A stretch of 25,590 bases of DNA from a virus. The translations under genes were made by a program, and so were the position numbers. Each line of letters opens with the position of its first letter. Positions within the stretch are counted from its first letter, which is position 1. Under the pieces are notes generated by a model. The model searched no databases. It was not told the origin of the DNA and saw nothing but the letters and a program-made list of their open reading frames with translations. The DNA is taken from IMG/VR virus record IMGVR_UViG_3300035661_000306, positions 1 to 25,590 of that record; one strand, given 5' to 3'. Positions 1 to 8,413 of the stretch are shown here, piece by piece.

Positions 1-57
1 ATAAGGGTGTCAGCCGGGTAGAATAGTTCGAATTTACTCCAGAAACCGGGTTATTAA
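1..57. other. Presumed host flank at left edge
   Basis: No gene is visible here. If the element starts with the TG dinucleotide at 58, these bases are host DNA. The inverted-repeat match continues outward to 49, so the true border could instead be near 49. No 5-bp direct duplication matching the right flank was found at any symmetric border position tested. Confidence 0.4.
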
Positions 58-82
58 TGTACGAACGCAAAATATTTGAGAA
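49..82 (+). repeat. Left terminal inverted repeat
   Basis: This 34-bp stretch matches the reverse complement of 25549-25582 at 27 of 34 positions, with the outer eight bases (GGTTATTA) identical and the inner TGAGAA identical. It contains TG-T-ACGAA at 58-65, which pairs with TG-C-ACGAA at the other end, the kind of TG...CA terminus known for Mu. Paired, inverted and lying outside all coding genes, the two copies are best read as the ends of the transposable prophage. Confidence 0.75.
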
Positions 83-105
83 CGATTTCGCACGCTATTT
101 GAGAA
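67..105 (+). promoter_or_regulatory. Putative transposase-binding sites L1 and L2
   Basis: Two copies of the motif GCA-N3-TATTTGAGAA occur in the same orientation at 67-82 and 90-105, 23 bp apart. The same motif occurs in inverted orientation at the right end (25483-25498 and 25549-25564). Mu-type transposases bind several such sites at each end to build the transpososome; assigning these sites to the transposase at 18569-20497 is inference. A further partial copy (GATTCTCATTTAT, the reverse orientation) at 249-261 is identical over 13 bases to part of the rightmost site and may be a third left site. Confidence 0.65.
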
Positions 106-268
106 TAAAAAACGCTGAAATCGCAACATTTTAGGGGCAATAAAAAGGGGGATATAAGTATATGGCGCCTGCCAAATTAATCGTTTATAGCACATCTGTG
201 AGCATGATTTTTAGCCAATAGACCTTATCAGCACTCCGACAGCTCCCCGATTCTCATTTATGGACGGG
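106..268. other. Non-coding left-end segment
   Basis: No plausible gene is seen. Besides the partial binding-site copy at 249-261 there is a weak GCA...TGAG resemblance at 190-205. The stretch probably belongs to the end region on which the transposase assembles. Confidence 0.4.
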
Positions 269-303
269 AAAAGGGCGGGCACAGAGGCTGAACCCCGCCT
301 TTT
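269..303 (-). terminator. Intrinsic terminator of the leftward late operon
   Basis: The arms 269-279 and 293-303 form a GC-rich hairpin (AAAAGG-CGGG against CCCG-CCTTTT with one bulged base). Read on the minus strand it lies about 20 bases after the stop of the last leftward gene and ends in a short T run, as expected for a factor-independent terminator. Confidence 0.65.
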
Positions 304-325
304 AATATTGCTCCCGACGGTTGAT

Positions 326-1129
326 TCAGTAATTCATGATAAGAAGCTCGGTCGCACGAGGCCGGGTTTTTGACGGTGCGCCGTGCCGAATTCCTCTAGC
401 CAAAATTGGCCGCTCGTGCTCGATTATCCGGCATCCGGAGTATAGCTCCCTAATGTCCGGATGGTCGAAATAGCTGAGGCAGAATCTGCCTTTGATATTC
501 AGCAGTAGGTCGGCCAAGTTCGCGTGATCGTCACGAGTGAAATTTACCTCGTGATTGTTATAGTATGATTCGGTATTATAATATGGAGGGTCTATGTAGA
601 ACAATGTTTCAGACCTGTCAAATTTTGGAATTATATCTGTATAGTTAAGGTGCTCAATCATGACGGTGGAGAGGCGGCAGTTAATTGCATCGAGGCGCCG
701 CAGGAATGCCGTCCATGACGTGTTGGCGACACGCCTCGGCTTGATGTCATATGCCCAGCCTCCATAGCCGGCGAATGATTGCACCTGCTTGGTCGCGTAC
801 GCGATTGCTTTATCGATGTCCGGCGCGCTTTCATCTGATTGGAGAAAGTTGATAGCCTCATAATACTGTTCCCGGCTGTGGAGTGTCCACGTGGCCTTAT
901 GCCGGAATATGTTATAATTATCACGAACGATTTTGAAAAGGCGAACGAGATTTGAATTGAGGTCGTTATATATCTCGGTTGCAGATGGTTGTTTTTTGAA
1001 AAGCACCCAACCCGCACCGCCGAATACTTCGACGTATGCGAGTTCTTGATAATCTCGCGGGAAATTTTCAATTATCCAATTCGCGAGAGCGGATTTTCCG
1101 CCAACGTAACGAAACACGGCTCCTCCCAT
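326..1129 (-). CDS. DNA adenine methylase (D12 class, Dam-like)
   Basis: This 267-aa protein is a D12-class N6-adenine DNA methyltransferase that would transfer a methyl group from S-adenosylmethionine to adenine in DNA. The substrate-binding start RYVGGKSALANWI (residues 7-19), the cofactor motif VEVFGGAG (33-40), YNDLN (54-58) and the catalytic DPPY (180-183) are in the family order, and the length is normal for the family. It is the last gene of the leftward late operon, six bases after the spanin-like gene. The ATG at 1129 is possible, but a GTG at 1117 has a GGAGGA immediately upstream and could be the true start. Phage copies usually protect the genome from host restriction; that role is inference. 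Confidence 0.9.
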   Translation of the reverse strand: MGGAVFRYVGGKSALANWIIENFPRDYQELAYVEVFGGAGWVLFKKQPSATEIYNDLNSNLVRLFKIVRDNYNIFRHKATWTLHSREQYYEAINFLQSDESAPDIDKAIAYATKQVQSFAGYGGWAYDIKPRRVANTSWTAFLRRLDAINCRLSTVMIEHLNYTDIIPKFDRSETLFYIDPPYYNTESYYNNHEVNFTRDDHANLADLLLNIKGRFCLSYFDHPDIRELYSGCRIIEHERPILARGIRHGAPSKTRPRATELLIMNY

Positions 1130-1135
1130 TTTAAA

Positions 1136-1675
1136 TTATCTCTTCAATAAAATGATTGGCGTTGCAATAGCAGCAACAGCCGCCGCAACACCACACCAAA
1201 AATTATCATACCACGGTTTATCAATGCCCACTATTCGTGTTTCAATAAGCGTATCTGTTTGTTTAATTATTTTTTGGTTAACAGTGCCGGTATAATTAAG
1301 CAGTAGATTCCCACCAGTATCCGGTATAGCGGTAATCCGAATAGTCATATTAGAATCTACTATCGAACCGACATAGGCAGTTTTAGAGACTGCCGAGTCA
1401 ATTGATTCTGCAGATGAATCCGGAGGTAAAATTATTTCGGCATTATCTTGAGTAATCGGATGGTGCTTCTTTTGCACCATAACGCTTTGTTTTGAAAGCA
1501 CAGCGATGCCAGTCAGAGGTTTCGCAACTAATTCGACAGTAGGAGACCCTTTGTGCAAGACGATATCGGGAACATCGGCGCGCGGGGCTTCCTTTTTTGC
1601 GTGCATAAACAAACATGAGCCGAGGCCGGCAAGGAACAGAACCAATACAACTATTATTATTGTTGAACGATTCAT
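1136..1675 (-). CDS. Candidate unimolecular spanin (lipoprotein with C-terminal TM)
   Basis: The protein is about 179 aa from the ATG at 1675, which has AGAAAGG upstream inside the end of the endolysin gene. Residues 5-18 are strongly hydrophobic and lead to a lipobox-like L-G-S-C with the cysteine at residue 21. The C-terminus carries a second hydrophobic segment (about the last 20 residues, ending ILLKR) that could span the inner membrane. An outer-membrane lipoprotein end plus an inner-membrane anchor is the plan of u-spanins such as T1 gp11, which fuse the two membranes at the end of lysis. The gene directly follows the amidase, the usual place. No sequence family was recognised, so a membrane-anchored lysis accessory protein is the fallback. 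Confidence 0.55.
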   Translation of the reverse strand: MNRSTIIIVVLVLFLAGLGSCLFMHAKKEAPRADVPDIVLHKGSPTVELVAKPLTGIAVLSKQSVMVQKKHHPITQDNAEIILPPDSSAESIDSAVSKTAYVGSIVDSNMTIRITAIPDTGGNLLLNYTGTVNQKIIKQTDTLIETRIVGIDKPWYDNFWCGVAAAVAAIATPIILLKR

Positions 1676-1676
1676 T

Positions 1677-2324
1677 TTAACCTTTCTGATTTGATAAGAA
1701 TTGTTGAAGTTTCTCGAGCGGAAAAGCCGGAGATACATCGGACTTGTCAGCCCTGAAATTGTGATGCGAACAGACACCACGAAACACCTTAAAATTTTGA
1801 TTCACATTCCACGATTGGTCTACTATTGCAGGAATGTTCCATCGATGGCAGATGTCGGCGCAGAGTTGAGCGACTGCATCGAATTGCGCCCGCGTGTATG
1901 ATGCATAGAATTTAGAGCCCCGCCATAACGGAACATTCACATAGGCATCTTTATATTCCGCATTGCCGTCGAGCCAAAACATTTTGACCTGGGTTCCGAC
2001 AACTTTCTGCATGAGCTGACCCTCGTTTACAATTTCAATTGTGATGCCTGCCTTTTCAGCGGCTAACAATTCGGGTGCTTCACCTGGCTTGTGAATGAAG
2101 AGAGTGACCGCCCAGTATTGCTCTTCGACGCATTGATAGATTGTGCCGTCTTTATCTATAACATAATGAGCGGCGCATTTGTTGGTCCCGTGATCGGAGA
2201 GCCACCAATTGATGGGACTTGCCGCATTGGAGCTCACGGTGTGGTGCAGAACGATAAACCGCTTATCTGTTGCAACCGCATGGATTTCGTTATCCGGGAA
2301 AATTCTTTTGACTATATTCATCAC
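1677..2324 (-). CDS. N-acetylmuramoyl-L-alanine amidase endolysin
   Basis: This 215-aa protein has the Amidase_2/T7-lysozyme fold signature: VLHHTV with zinc-binding His27, AHYVID around His53 with the DG turn, ITIEIVNEG (95-102), and C-terminal CSHHNFRADKSD with candidate zinc ligands His187 and Asp196. It would cut the bond between muramic acid and the peptide stem of peptidoglycan. There is no signal peptide, so it should need a holin for export. It overlaps the upstream tail gene by four bases (ATGA) and its stop lies one base before the spanin-like start, which marks a tightly coupled lysis pair at the end of the late operon. Confidence 0.9.
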   Translation of the reverse strand: MMNIVKRIFPDNEIHAVATDKRFIVLHHTVSSNAASPINWWLSDHGTNKCAAHYVIDKDGTIYQCVEEQYWAVTLFIHKPGEAPELLAAEKAGITIEIVNEGQLMQKVVGTQVKMFWLDGNAEYKDAYVNVPLWRGSKFYASYTRAQFDAVAQLCADICHRWNIPAIVDQSWNVNQNFKVFRGVCSHHNFRADKSDVSPAFPLEKLQQFLSNQKG

Positions 2325-3691
2325 GTGTGAAATGTTATTGAATTGAAAGCCTCGACGAGGTCGAGCGTGGTTTGATTTTTTGCAATTGAAAATTTTGCCG
2401 TGCGAATTCTAAAAATCTTCTGCAGGCGATTTGAATAGAAGAAGTATGGCTCGTTGGTGTCGAGGTAGAGCAGACCTCGTACACGTGCAGTGACCACGAG
2501 GCGCTTCCTGACCACGCAATCATATATAATGCCCGATTGATGATAGGCGGTTGGAATGAACAGGTGATTAATCAGGGAGTTCTTGTCGCTCCATTGCGAA
2601 GCATCGTAATTGAGAATGCGGCAGGAATTTTGTGCAATTCTTACAGTGGTGAAGTTGCCGAGAGTTGAGACGTAACCATTATGCTGCCCATCATAGAGCA
2701 TCTGATCGGAAACAGACACGATTGTTTTTAATCGTGTTCCGGTTGTGCCGATATTGGTGAATTCATAAGGCGGGAACATTATTTCTCCTGCATCATCGGT
2801 CGTGTTGTTTGGCTTCAACACCGAGATTGTGAATGCACCGGAATCGTTAGCGAACCTTATATTGGTTATTACAAAATCACGTTTCGAGGAATAATTGTTT
2901 TTTGAGAGGTCGATATCGTCAAGTGCATACATTGGACTGCCGTCATAGTACACAGGAGCAATAAGAAACTTATTAAAAGGAATTGAAATGAGAGAAGCGC
3001 CGATGTTCAGAACCATAGACTGGATAGCATCGCCGATGGTGGTGTATATTGAATCGAGACCGAACAGCGGCCGAACCTGCATTTTAATTTGATAATCACC
3101 GGTGAGGTCATAGCGATATGGGAAATTCGACAAATCATAGACCAAGAATTTTACTTTGTTAACAACATCCGGCTTCATTGTTACATCATCGAAGCTGTAT
3201 TGCAAGAGCACAGTGAGTGCATTCATCATTGGATATGGGTTCTCGGTGCCATATATGCCGACTGGAGACTTAGCGAATATTCCTGCAGCAACGCCGAGGA
3301 CATCGACCGTTAATGTGCGCTGTTGCGGGTCACCGGATGGATTCTGATTTGAATCAATGACCCCGCAGAAAAAGTTGGCCCAGGTGCCGGAGCGCAGCAC
3401 CTGAATCTCAACATAGATCGAGTACGACTGTACACGATTCCAAAAAAGTATATAGTCCGAGTTTGAATTGAAATAAAGCGTGATGGTTTGCTTCGGGGCT
3501 GTCATTTTATAATCAAAGTCGAACAGTGCCCCCGTTTGTAAATCATCTATGCTCACGAGCTTGGTTGAATCCGGGAACATATATGTGAGCGTGTCAAAGT
3601 TGGTGAACCGGACACGCACTTTTCCGACTGGATAAATGACAGAATTTGTTACGAGCTGCGGATAAGCGCTTTCCTCTTCGGCCATGCTCAT
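2321..3691 (-). CDS. Tail tip/baseplate-like protein
   Basis: This 456-aa protein starts two bases after the tape measure gene stop, the position of distal tail or baseplate proteins in siphovirus tail operons. The sequence is rich in beta-strand-like alternation (for example QTITLYFNS and YSIYVEIQVLRSGTW near residues 70-105) with no signal peptide or TM segment. No catalytic motif was recognised. Its position and composition suggest a distal tail or hub protein that connects the tail tube to host-recognition proteins; a receptor-binding role is also possible. It is co-translated with the endolysin through an ATGA overlap. Confidence 0.55.
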   Translation of the reverse strand: MSMAEEESAYPQLVTNSVIYPVGKVRVRFTNFDTLTYMFPDSTKLVSIDDLQTGALFDFDYKMTAPKQTITLYFNSNSDYILFWNRVQSYSIYVEIQVLRSGTWANFFCGVIDSNQNPSGDPQQRTLTVDVLGVAAGIFAKSPVGIYGTENPYPMMNALTVLLQYSFDDVTMKPDVVNKVKFLVYDLSNFPYRYDLTGDYQIKMQVRPLFGLDSIYTTIGDAIQSMVLNIGASLISIPFNKFLIAPVYYDGSPMYALDDIDLSKNNYSSKRDFVITNIRFANDSGAFTISVLKPNNTTDDAGEIMFPPYEFTNIGTTGTRLKTIVSVSDQMLYDGQHNGYVSTLGNFTTVRIAQNSCRILNYDASQWSDKNSLINHLFIPTAYHQSGIIYDCVVRKRLVVTARVRGLLYLDTNEPYFFYSNRLQKIFRIRTAKFSIAKNQTTLDLVEAFNSITFHT

Positions 3692-3693
3692 TG

Positions 3694-6453
3694 CTATAAA
3701 CTCCTGCGATTGAGTTCATCGGAGTAAGCCTTATTTGCTCCATATATCTTATCGTGACCAATTTCAAACTGAATGGTCTTAGCCCAATTGGTAACGGCTT
3801 CTGTATGTTCGCGTGCGGCATTAATAAAGTCGGCGGTGCTTGCGCTGACCGATGGTGTTGTGCGGCCACCCGGACGAGTTTGTCCGGATGATGATAAACC
3901 GAAAAGCGAAAATACATCTGAGATGATTGAACCGCCCCCGGAGACGACATCGCCGGCGAGTGACTTGAGTGTGTTTTTAATCATGAGGTCGGACTGCGCC
4001 TGCAACCACTGATTAATTATATTACGGATTGAGTTGATGGCGGATTGTTCGATACTCAACCACACACCGTCCCAGAAATCTTTTGCCTGCCTGGTGACGT
4101 TAAACAACTGATTGAACATTCCCTCGAAACCCGCCTCGATGGCCGTGATTCCGACCATCGTGGCTTCGTGATTTTGTTTCCAGAGTTCGACCTGCTGCGT
4201 GAGCACGGCATCGTCGTGAATTTGATTGATTCTATCTATGTCTTTGAAATATTGCTCGCGAGTAATGACGTCATCATTAAGAAGTTTTTGCAATTGCGCG
4301 CGGCGGTCTGCCCACTCGTTATCGAGCTGATTGACGCGGCGCTCTGATTCATTTTGCAATTGTGCTTCCGTGAGCTGCCTATCGAGTTGATTATAGTTTT
4401 CACGGCCACGCTCGGCGGTTTGCGAAAGTTCATCCCAATATTTTTTTTCTGCCTCGAGTGATGCAGCGTGTTCAGCTTCCTCGATGGCGAGTTCTTTTTT
4501 CGCATAGAGCTCGGCAAGCATTTCTTTATACTGACGACGTTTTTCATCGTCTTTTATGTTCTGGTCTGCCCACTCTTCTTGCTGAATTATTTCATTTTGC
4601 AGTTTTGAAATTTCTTTATCAGGACCATCGGGCATGAGCTCGGTTTGCAGTTGACGAAGTTCCTGCGCAAATTTTTGAATCTCTGTTTTTATTTTTTCAC
4701 GCTGTTCGGAAATGAACAACAGTATCTTGCTTTTGCCATCTGCTGTTTTTGCACTATTGCTGTTTGTTTCGCCGTTAATGATGTTGGTCGCGGTCTTATC
4801 GAGTTCATCAAGTTCCTTTGTCCAATTATCGTGACTGGCTTTGAGCGCCCGCTCAATAGATGCAATGCTATCGCCTCCCTGGGCCTCAACCTTTTCAGAT
4901 AAATTCAACTCATTTATTTTAGCAAGATTGGCGGTGAGCTTTTTTTGCAATGCCGATTTTTTTGAGCTATAATTTTTTGCACTCACATCAAGCATATCGT
5001 TCTGAGCCTTAAGGCGTTCGTTCTCGGCTTCGAGCTGTTCACGGGTTTCGCCTGCAGTGCCCTTTGGCGATTTTTTATCAAGCGCGTTGAGCCGATTTTG
5101 CGCATAGCTGAGTGCATCGGTCAGATACGCAATTTGATTTGTGAGGTTTTGAACCTCAAGTTTCCGCTTTTCGTTTTGTTCTTGAGTGAGGAAAACACGA
5201 GCGCCGCTCTTGCTCGTATTATAATAATATCCATTATCATTCTGTGAAATGCCTTGCAGTTGAGATTGCAGGGCTGAGAGCTGAGTGCGACTATAGTTGA
5301 TTGTCCAGTTCAACTGCTCGCGACTCTGTGCATCAATCTCCTGATGGTTGGAATTGATGGTCCCCTGACGTGTCGATTCAAAACGTTCCTTAACTTCTTT
5401 CGCGTGATTATATGCCTTTGCCAATTCACCGAGCCCATAGGTGAGGGCAGCGACGGCGGCTGTTACGCCAGTGAATGCCACAATGCCCGTTGCAGACGCG
5501 AGGGAAAGACCAAACAACTTCATAGATGACATCGCGGGTATGATGCCCGTCGTTCGCAATATTCCGTATGCTGCAGTCAATTGACCAATTGTGATCACGA
5601 CACCGCCGAGAGTTGGACTGAGATTTTTCGCGGCAACGGCCGCCTCGCTGATTGCATCGATGAACGGACTGACAAGACCTGCCTGCATGGTGGCCGCAGA
5701 TTTTTGCAAAGCGCCGACACTCTTTTCCATTTGATTGAGCTTGAATGCATCGGTCTTTTGAATTGCATCGTTGACGGCGCCATATTTTTGCGCCAACAAA
5801 TCGAGCACGAACGCACGACCTTGCTCGGCTGTGCCTGTCGCAATGATTGTTTTCATCTGCTCTTTTTGTTCGGCACTAAGCACGACGCCCATCTGCCTCA
5901 GCTTGCGCATTCCCTGCAGTGGGTCTTCGAGAATGATGCCGAGGTTACGGGCTCCCTCAGCGACGTCTGATTTCATAACCTGTGCCAACGCGAGAGACGC
6001 CCGCGTGGCTTTTGGTATTTCATCATGCCCGATATTTTTGAACGTGAGCAGCATCTGCTCCGCTTCAATGATTTGCGTTTTAGTGGCGAGAGTCAACTTA
6101 GAATACGTCACGGCAAGCTTTTCAATTTCCGACACCGTATATCCTGCAGCAGCGCCGTTGGATGTTATGACTCCGGACACCGTTGCAAGCGTGAGCTCGT
6201 ATGAATGGATTTTCTCGATGCCGGAAGCGAACATAGATTCAACCGCCTGGAATGACTGCTTTATGCCACCGATTGCAAGGCCGGCATTGGTGAATGATGC
6301 AGACATTTGTTTGCTGAATTCACCAACGAGAGTTTGACCGAATCGGAATGAATTGAAGAACTCGTTGGCAACCTTTTGCACACCAGAGAGAGAAACGTTC
6401 GCTTCTTTCCCATCGATGTTGACTTTAAGGTTTATATCTTGCGGGTTATTCAT
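3694..6453 (-). CDS. Tail tape measure protein
   Basis: At 919 aa this is the longest gene in the window. It has an N-terminal helical region, a hydrophobic alanine/glycine-rich segment around residues 280-345, and long charged, glutamine-rich coiled coils around 455-760, the classic build of a tape measure protein that fixes tail length and may enter the host envelope. From the approximate rule of 1.5 angstroms per residue the tail would be about 130-140 nm. It follows the tail assembly chaperone: its ATG overlaps the stop of the frameshifted chaperone extension (AATGA at 6450-6454). Several long antisense reading frames inside it are shadows. Confidence 0.9.
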   Translation of the reverse strand: MNNPQDINLKVNIDGKEANVSLSGVQKVANEFFNSFRFGQTLVGEFSKQMSASFTNAGLAIGGIKQSFQAVESMFASGIEKIHSYELTLATVSGVITSNGAAAGYTVSEIEKLAVTYSKLTLATKTQIIEAEQMLLTFKNIGHDEIPKATRASLALAQVMKSDVAEGARNLGIILEDPLQGMRKLRQMGVVLSAEQKEQMKTIIATGTAEQGRAFVLDLLAQKYGAVNDAIQKTDAFKLNQMEKSVGALQKSAATMQAGLVSPFIDAISEAAVAAKNLSPTLGGVVITIGQLTAAYGILRTTGIIPAMSSMKLFGLSLASATGIVAFTGVTAAVAALTYGLGELAKAYNHAKEVKERFESTRQGTINSNHQEIDAQSREQLNWTINYSRTQLSALQSQLQGISQNDNGYYYNTSKSGARVFLTQEQNEKRKLEVQNLTNQIAYLTDALSYAQNRLNALDKKSPKGTAGETREQLEAENERLKAQNDMLDVSAKNYSSKKSALQKKLTANLAKINELNLSEKVEAQGGDSIASIERALKASHDNWTKELDELDKTATNIINGETNSNSAKTADGKSKILLFISEQREKIKTEIQKFAQELRQLQTELMPDGPDKEISKLQNEIIQQEEWADQNIKDDEKRRQYKEMLAELYAKKELAIEEAEHAASLEAEKKYWDELSQTAERGRENYNQLDRQLTEAQLQNESERRVNQLDNEWADRRAQLQKLLNDDVITREQYFKDIDRINQIHDDAVLTQQVELWKQNHEATMVGITAIEAGFEGMFNQLFNVTRQAKDFWDGVWLSIEQSAINSIRNIINQWLQAQSDLMIKNTLKSLAGDVVSGGGSIISDVFSLFGLSSSGQTRPGGRTTPSVSASTADFINAAREHTEAVTNWAKTIQFEIGHDKIYGANKAYSDELNRRSL

Positions 6454-7006
6454 TTAATTCGCTTCCATTCAAACAGGGATTGTTGTTTGCTGTTGACTCG
6501 ATGAATCAGTTTGATTATGTAAAATCTAAAAAATTGTTCCGGGGTTAGCTTTCTCAAATAATGTGCATCCACAGGGTTGTTATCGGATGCATCGATGAGC
6601 AGGGTCTCATATAGATCAAACTTGATTGTCGTGGACTCCGGATCGACGTTGTATTTAGCGAGATCGTTTATTTCTCTAACGATTTTTTGATAAGCTCCGG
6701 TAAGTCGTTCGATTTCCGCGCGGTAGACTTCATAGACTCGACTCGCATTAAAAAAAAAGATTGTATGACATCCATGATTTGCTCTTCAGTAAAATCTCCA
6801 GAGGCCACCGGATCGACAGTATCTTGTGCCGGGATGAGGACGGCTTCGATAATTTTTTTCGCGGCTTCTGGATTGAACGAGAGGATGAATGAACCCTCTG
6901 GCGAGATTTGGCGAAGAAGATTTTCAATTTCGATGAGTTCATCGATGGTATTTTTTTTGAATTTATAATCACGGTTTTTTACCGTGAAAATTTTTTCGTG
7001 TTTCAT
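6450..7006 (-). CDS. Tail assembly chaperone, -1 frameshift fusion (G-T type)
   Basis: The zero-frame codons TTT TTA at 6754-6749, preceded by T, form the canonical slippery heptamer T-TTT-TTA. After a -1 slip, reading continues from AAT at 6749 through 99 open codons to a TGA at 6452-6450, giving a fusion of about 185 aa (86 + 99). The second frame has no ATG of its own over its roughly 110 open codons (only an internal GTG at 6572), yet looks like real protein (YEVYRAEIERL, YLRKLTPEQFFRFY). It fills an otherwise empty 214-base gap and overlaps the tape measure start. This is the arrangement of lambda G/GT, in which the T part binds the tape measure. No downstream pseudoknot was recognised by eye. 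Confidence 0.75.
6668..7006 (-). CDS. Tail assembly chaperone, short form
   Basis: The 112-aa protein (start ATG with AAAGGAGC upstream) sits directly before the tape measure gene, where phages of the lambda type place the chaperone that coats the tape measure during tail assembly. The N-terminal part reads like a small alpha/beta protein with a helix-rich second half (IDELIEIENLLRQI, residues 21-34). At residues 84-86 the codons TTT-TTT-TTA lie in a run of nine T, which allows a -1 ribosomal slip into the frame that continues to 6450. Without slipping, translation ends at 6668. Confidence 0.7.
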   Translation of the reverse strand: MKHEKIFTVKNRDYKFKKNTIDELIEIENLLRQISPEGSFILSFNPEAAKKIIEAVLIPAQDTVDPVASGDFTEEQIMDVIQSFFLMRVESMKSTARKSNDLPELIKKSLEK

Positions 7007-7029
7007 TTTTTTTTGCTCCTTTACTTTTT

Positions 7030-7749
7030 TTATAAACTGTATTTTTTCTTAAGGTAAAGTTCAACCTTTTGGCGCTCTGCAGTTGATAACTCCCGGTTAT
7101 ATAGAATTATTTCGCTTATATATCCATTGAACGGGAAAGAAGAATCGCTGTTGCCCATTGTTAATTTATCAGCGGTAACTGTCGCGACTTTTGTGCCTGT
7201 TCCTTTCAGTATACCATTAACCCAAAGGCTGATGAGCGAGCTCGAACTTTTAGTAGCTGACGTGTAATAAACTGAATTGGTAACCAAGCTGTTATTGCCT
7301 GCACCGACAAAACCAACAGCAAAATTTCCGAAACGTATATTTTGTGTTACCGCGATATCGAGTGCCGTATATTGATTGCCTCCCCAAGAAACAATTATTT
7401 GCTCGGCTGTTCCGGATGTTGCCGGAGAGAATACGACGAACAAACTGTAAGGCGGCGTTGTGATGGTTGAGTTTGAAATGCTCTTGAGAATGTCATCCAC
7501 GCCATCGAATTTGATTGAGGGCTTATTATTGAGACCAGTTGCACTATACAATGGTCTTAGACCGGTATAACTCTGCGCCAAGTGATTGCCGTTCCCGGAT
7601 AAATCTGAGAACTGAGAAACAAAATTACTTCCATCTTTCGTGATAGAGCTCAAACGAGTTGCATCATACCATGCATTCAACCCGGAGAGTTTTGCCGGGT
7701 TGAATGCACGACGTGCCGACTGAGTGAGTGAGACAGAAAGGCTTATCAC
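7030..7749 (-). CDS. LamG-like (concanavalin A-fold) virion protein
   Basis: The protein is about 239 aa from a GTG at 7749 that overlaps the upstream stop as GTGA. Upstream in-frame sequence is a cysteine-rich shadow of the previous gene, so the longer reading was not used. Motifs LNAWYDATRLSS, DLSGNGNHL and PSIKFDGVDD, and the late YISEIILYNRELS, are typical of LamG/concanavalin A-like lectin domains of about 200 residues, which bind sugars. It lies between the putative tail tube and tail chaperone genes, so a surface-exposed tail or fibre protein that binds host or environmental glycans is likely; this role is inferred. Confidence 0.7.
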   Translation of the reverse strand: MISLSVSLTQSARRAFNPAKLSGLNAWYDATRLSSITKDGSNFVSQFSDLSGNGNHLAQSYTGLRPLYSATGLNNKPSIKFDGVDDILKSISNSTITTPPYSLFVVFSPATSGTAEQIIVSWGGNQYTALDIAVTQNIRFGNFAVGFVGAGNNSLVTNSVYYTSATKSSSSLISLWVNGILKGTGTKVATVTADKLTMGNSDSSFPFNGYISEIILYNRELSTAERQKVELYLKKKYSL

Positions 7750-8405
7750 TGAGCTATTCCCCAGTTGACTTTTTTGGAATTTACAACAAGGCCGATTTGC
7801 GCTGATGCATCCTCGATGGTTACGAAGTGACCGTTTGCAATTGCTTCCGTGTTTCCTGCATCCCAAAGTGTTTTGCGAACAAAACTGTTTGCAGGAATGC
7901 TTACAGAAATGTTGGTTGCATTCCCGAGATAGAGAGAGCACGTTACGGTGCTCACCGAGCTGTTAACAAGAAATACTTCATCGATGACATAACCTGAATC
8001 AAGGTTATACGTGAATTCCTCATCGAGAGGGACAGTCGCATGGAATGAAAGTAGGTTGGGGTTGGTTACATCCGGAGCAGGCGCAACAGTTGAGCCTGAA
8101 ACGGTAATCGTTCCAGAGAAGAGCACTGCAGGCGGTGTCGCGCCGGCATCGATGAACAGATACGTTACGTTTGCACCTGGCAGAATTGACATTTCAGCGG
8201 CATCGAGATGAATGGTATATCCCACGCCCACGTTGATGGTGATCTCTCCCGGTTGACCACCAAGAGCAACGGAGCGCTTTTGCATGACCGCAATAGAATT
8301 AATTAAGACAAGAAGAATAACCTTATCGCCCGCGGCTGCAGCGGGGCGTGCAAAACTTTCGTCATGCTGAACGCCGAGACTGCCAACGAAATTATGTGAA
8401 GTCAT
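7746..8405 (-). CDS. Hypothetical virion protein (beta-rich, fibre or decoration type)
   Basis: This 219-aa protein was not recognised. It is rich in short hydrophobic beta-like stretches, alanine, valine and threonine (GTITVSGSTVAPAPDVTNP near residue 100), without charged clusters, signal peptide or TM segment. It sits between the putative tail tube gene and the LamG-like gene, and its stop overlaps the start of the latter, so the two are probably translated together and may form one appendage. A purine-rich GGTGG precedes the ATG. Confidence 0.55.
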   Translation of the reverse strand: MTSHNFVGSLGVQHDESFARPAAAAGDKVILLVLINSIAVMQKRSVALGGQPGEITINVGVGYTIHLDAAEMSILPGANVTYLFIDAGATPPAVLFSGTITVSGSTVAPAPDVTNPNLLSFHATVPLDEEFTYNLDSGYVIDEVFLVNSSVSTVTCSLYLGNATNISVSIPANSFVRKTLWDAGNTEAIANGHFVTIEDASAQIGLVVNSKKVNWGIAQ

Positions 8406-8413
8406 TTTACCAC

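Noticed and set aside
658-1071. Open frame in another reading frame of the methylase gene
   Set aside because: It overlaps the intact D12 methylase completely and its product is a basic, serine-rich shadow with no motif.
5771-6337. Long plus-strand open frame inside the tape measure gene
   Set aside because: It is antisense to a clear tape measure protein, rich in serine and cysteine as is common for shadows, and lacks a ribosome-binding site.
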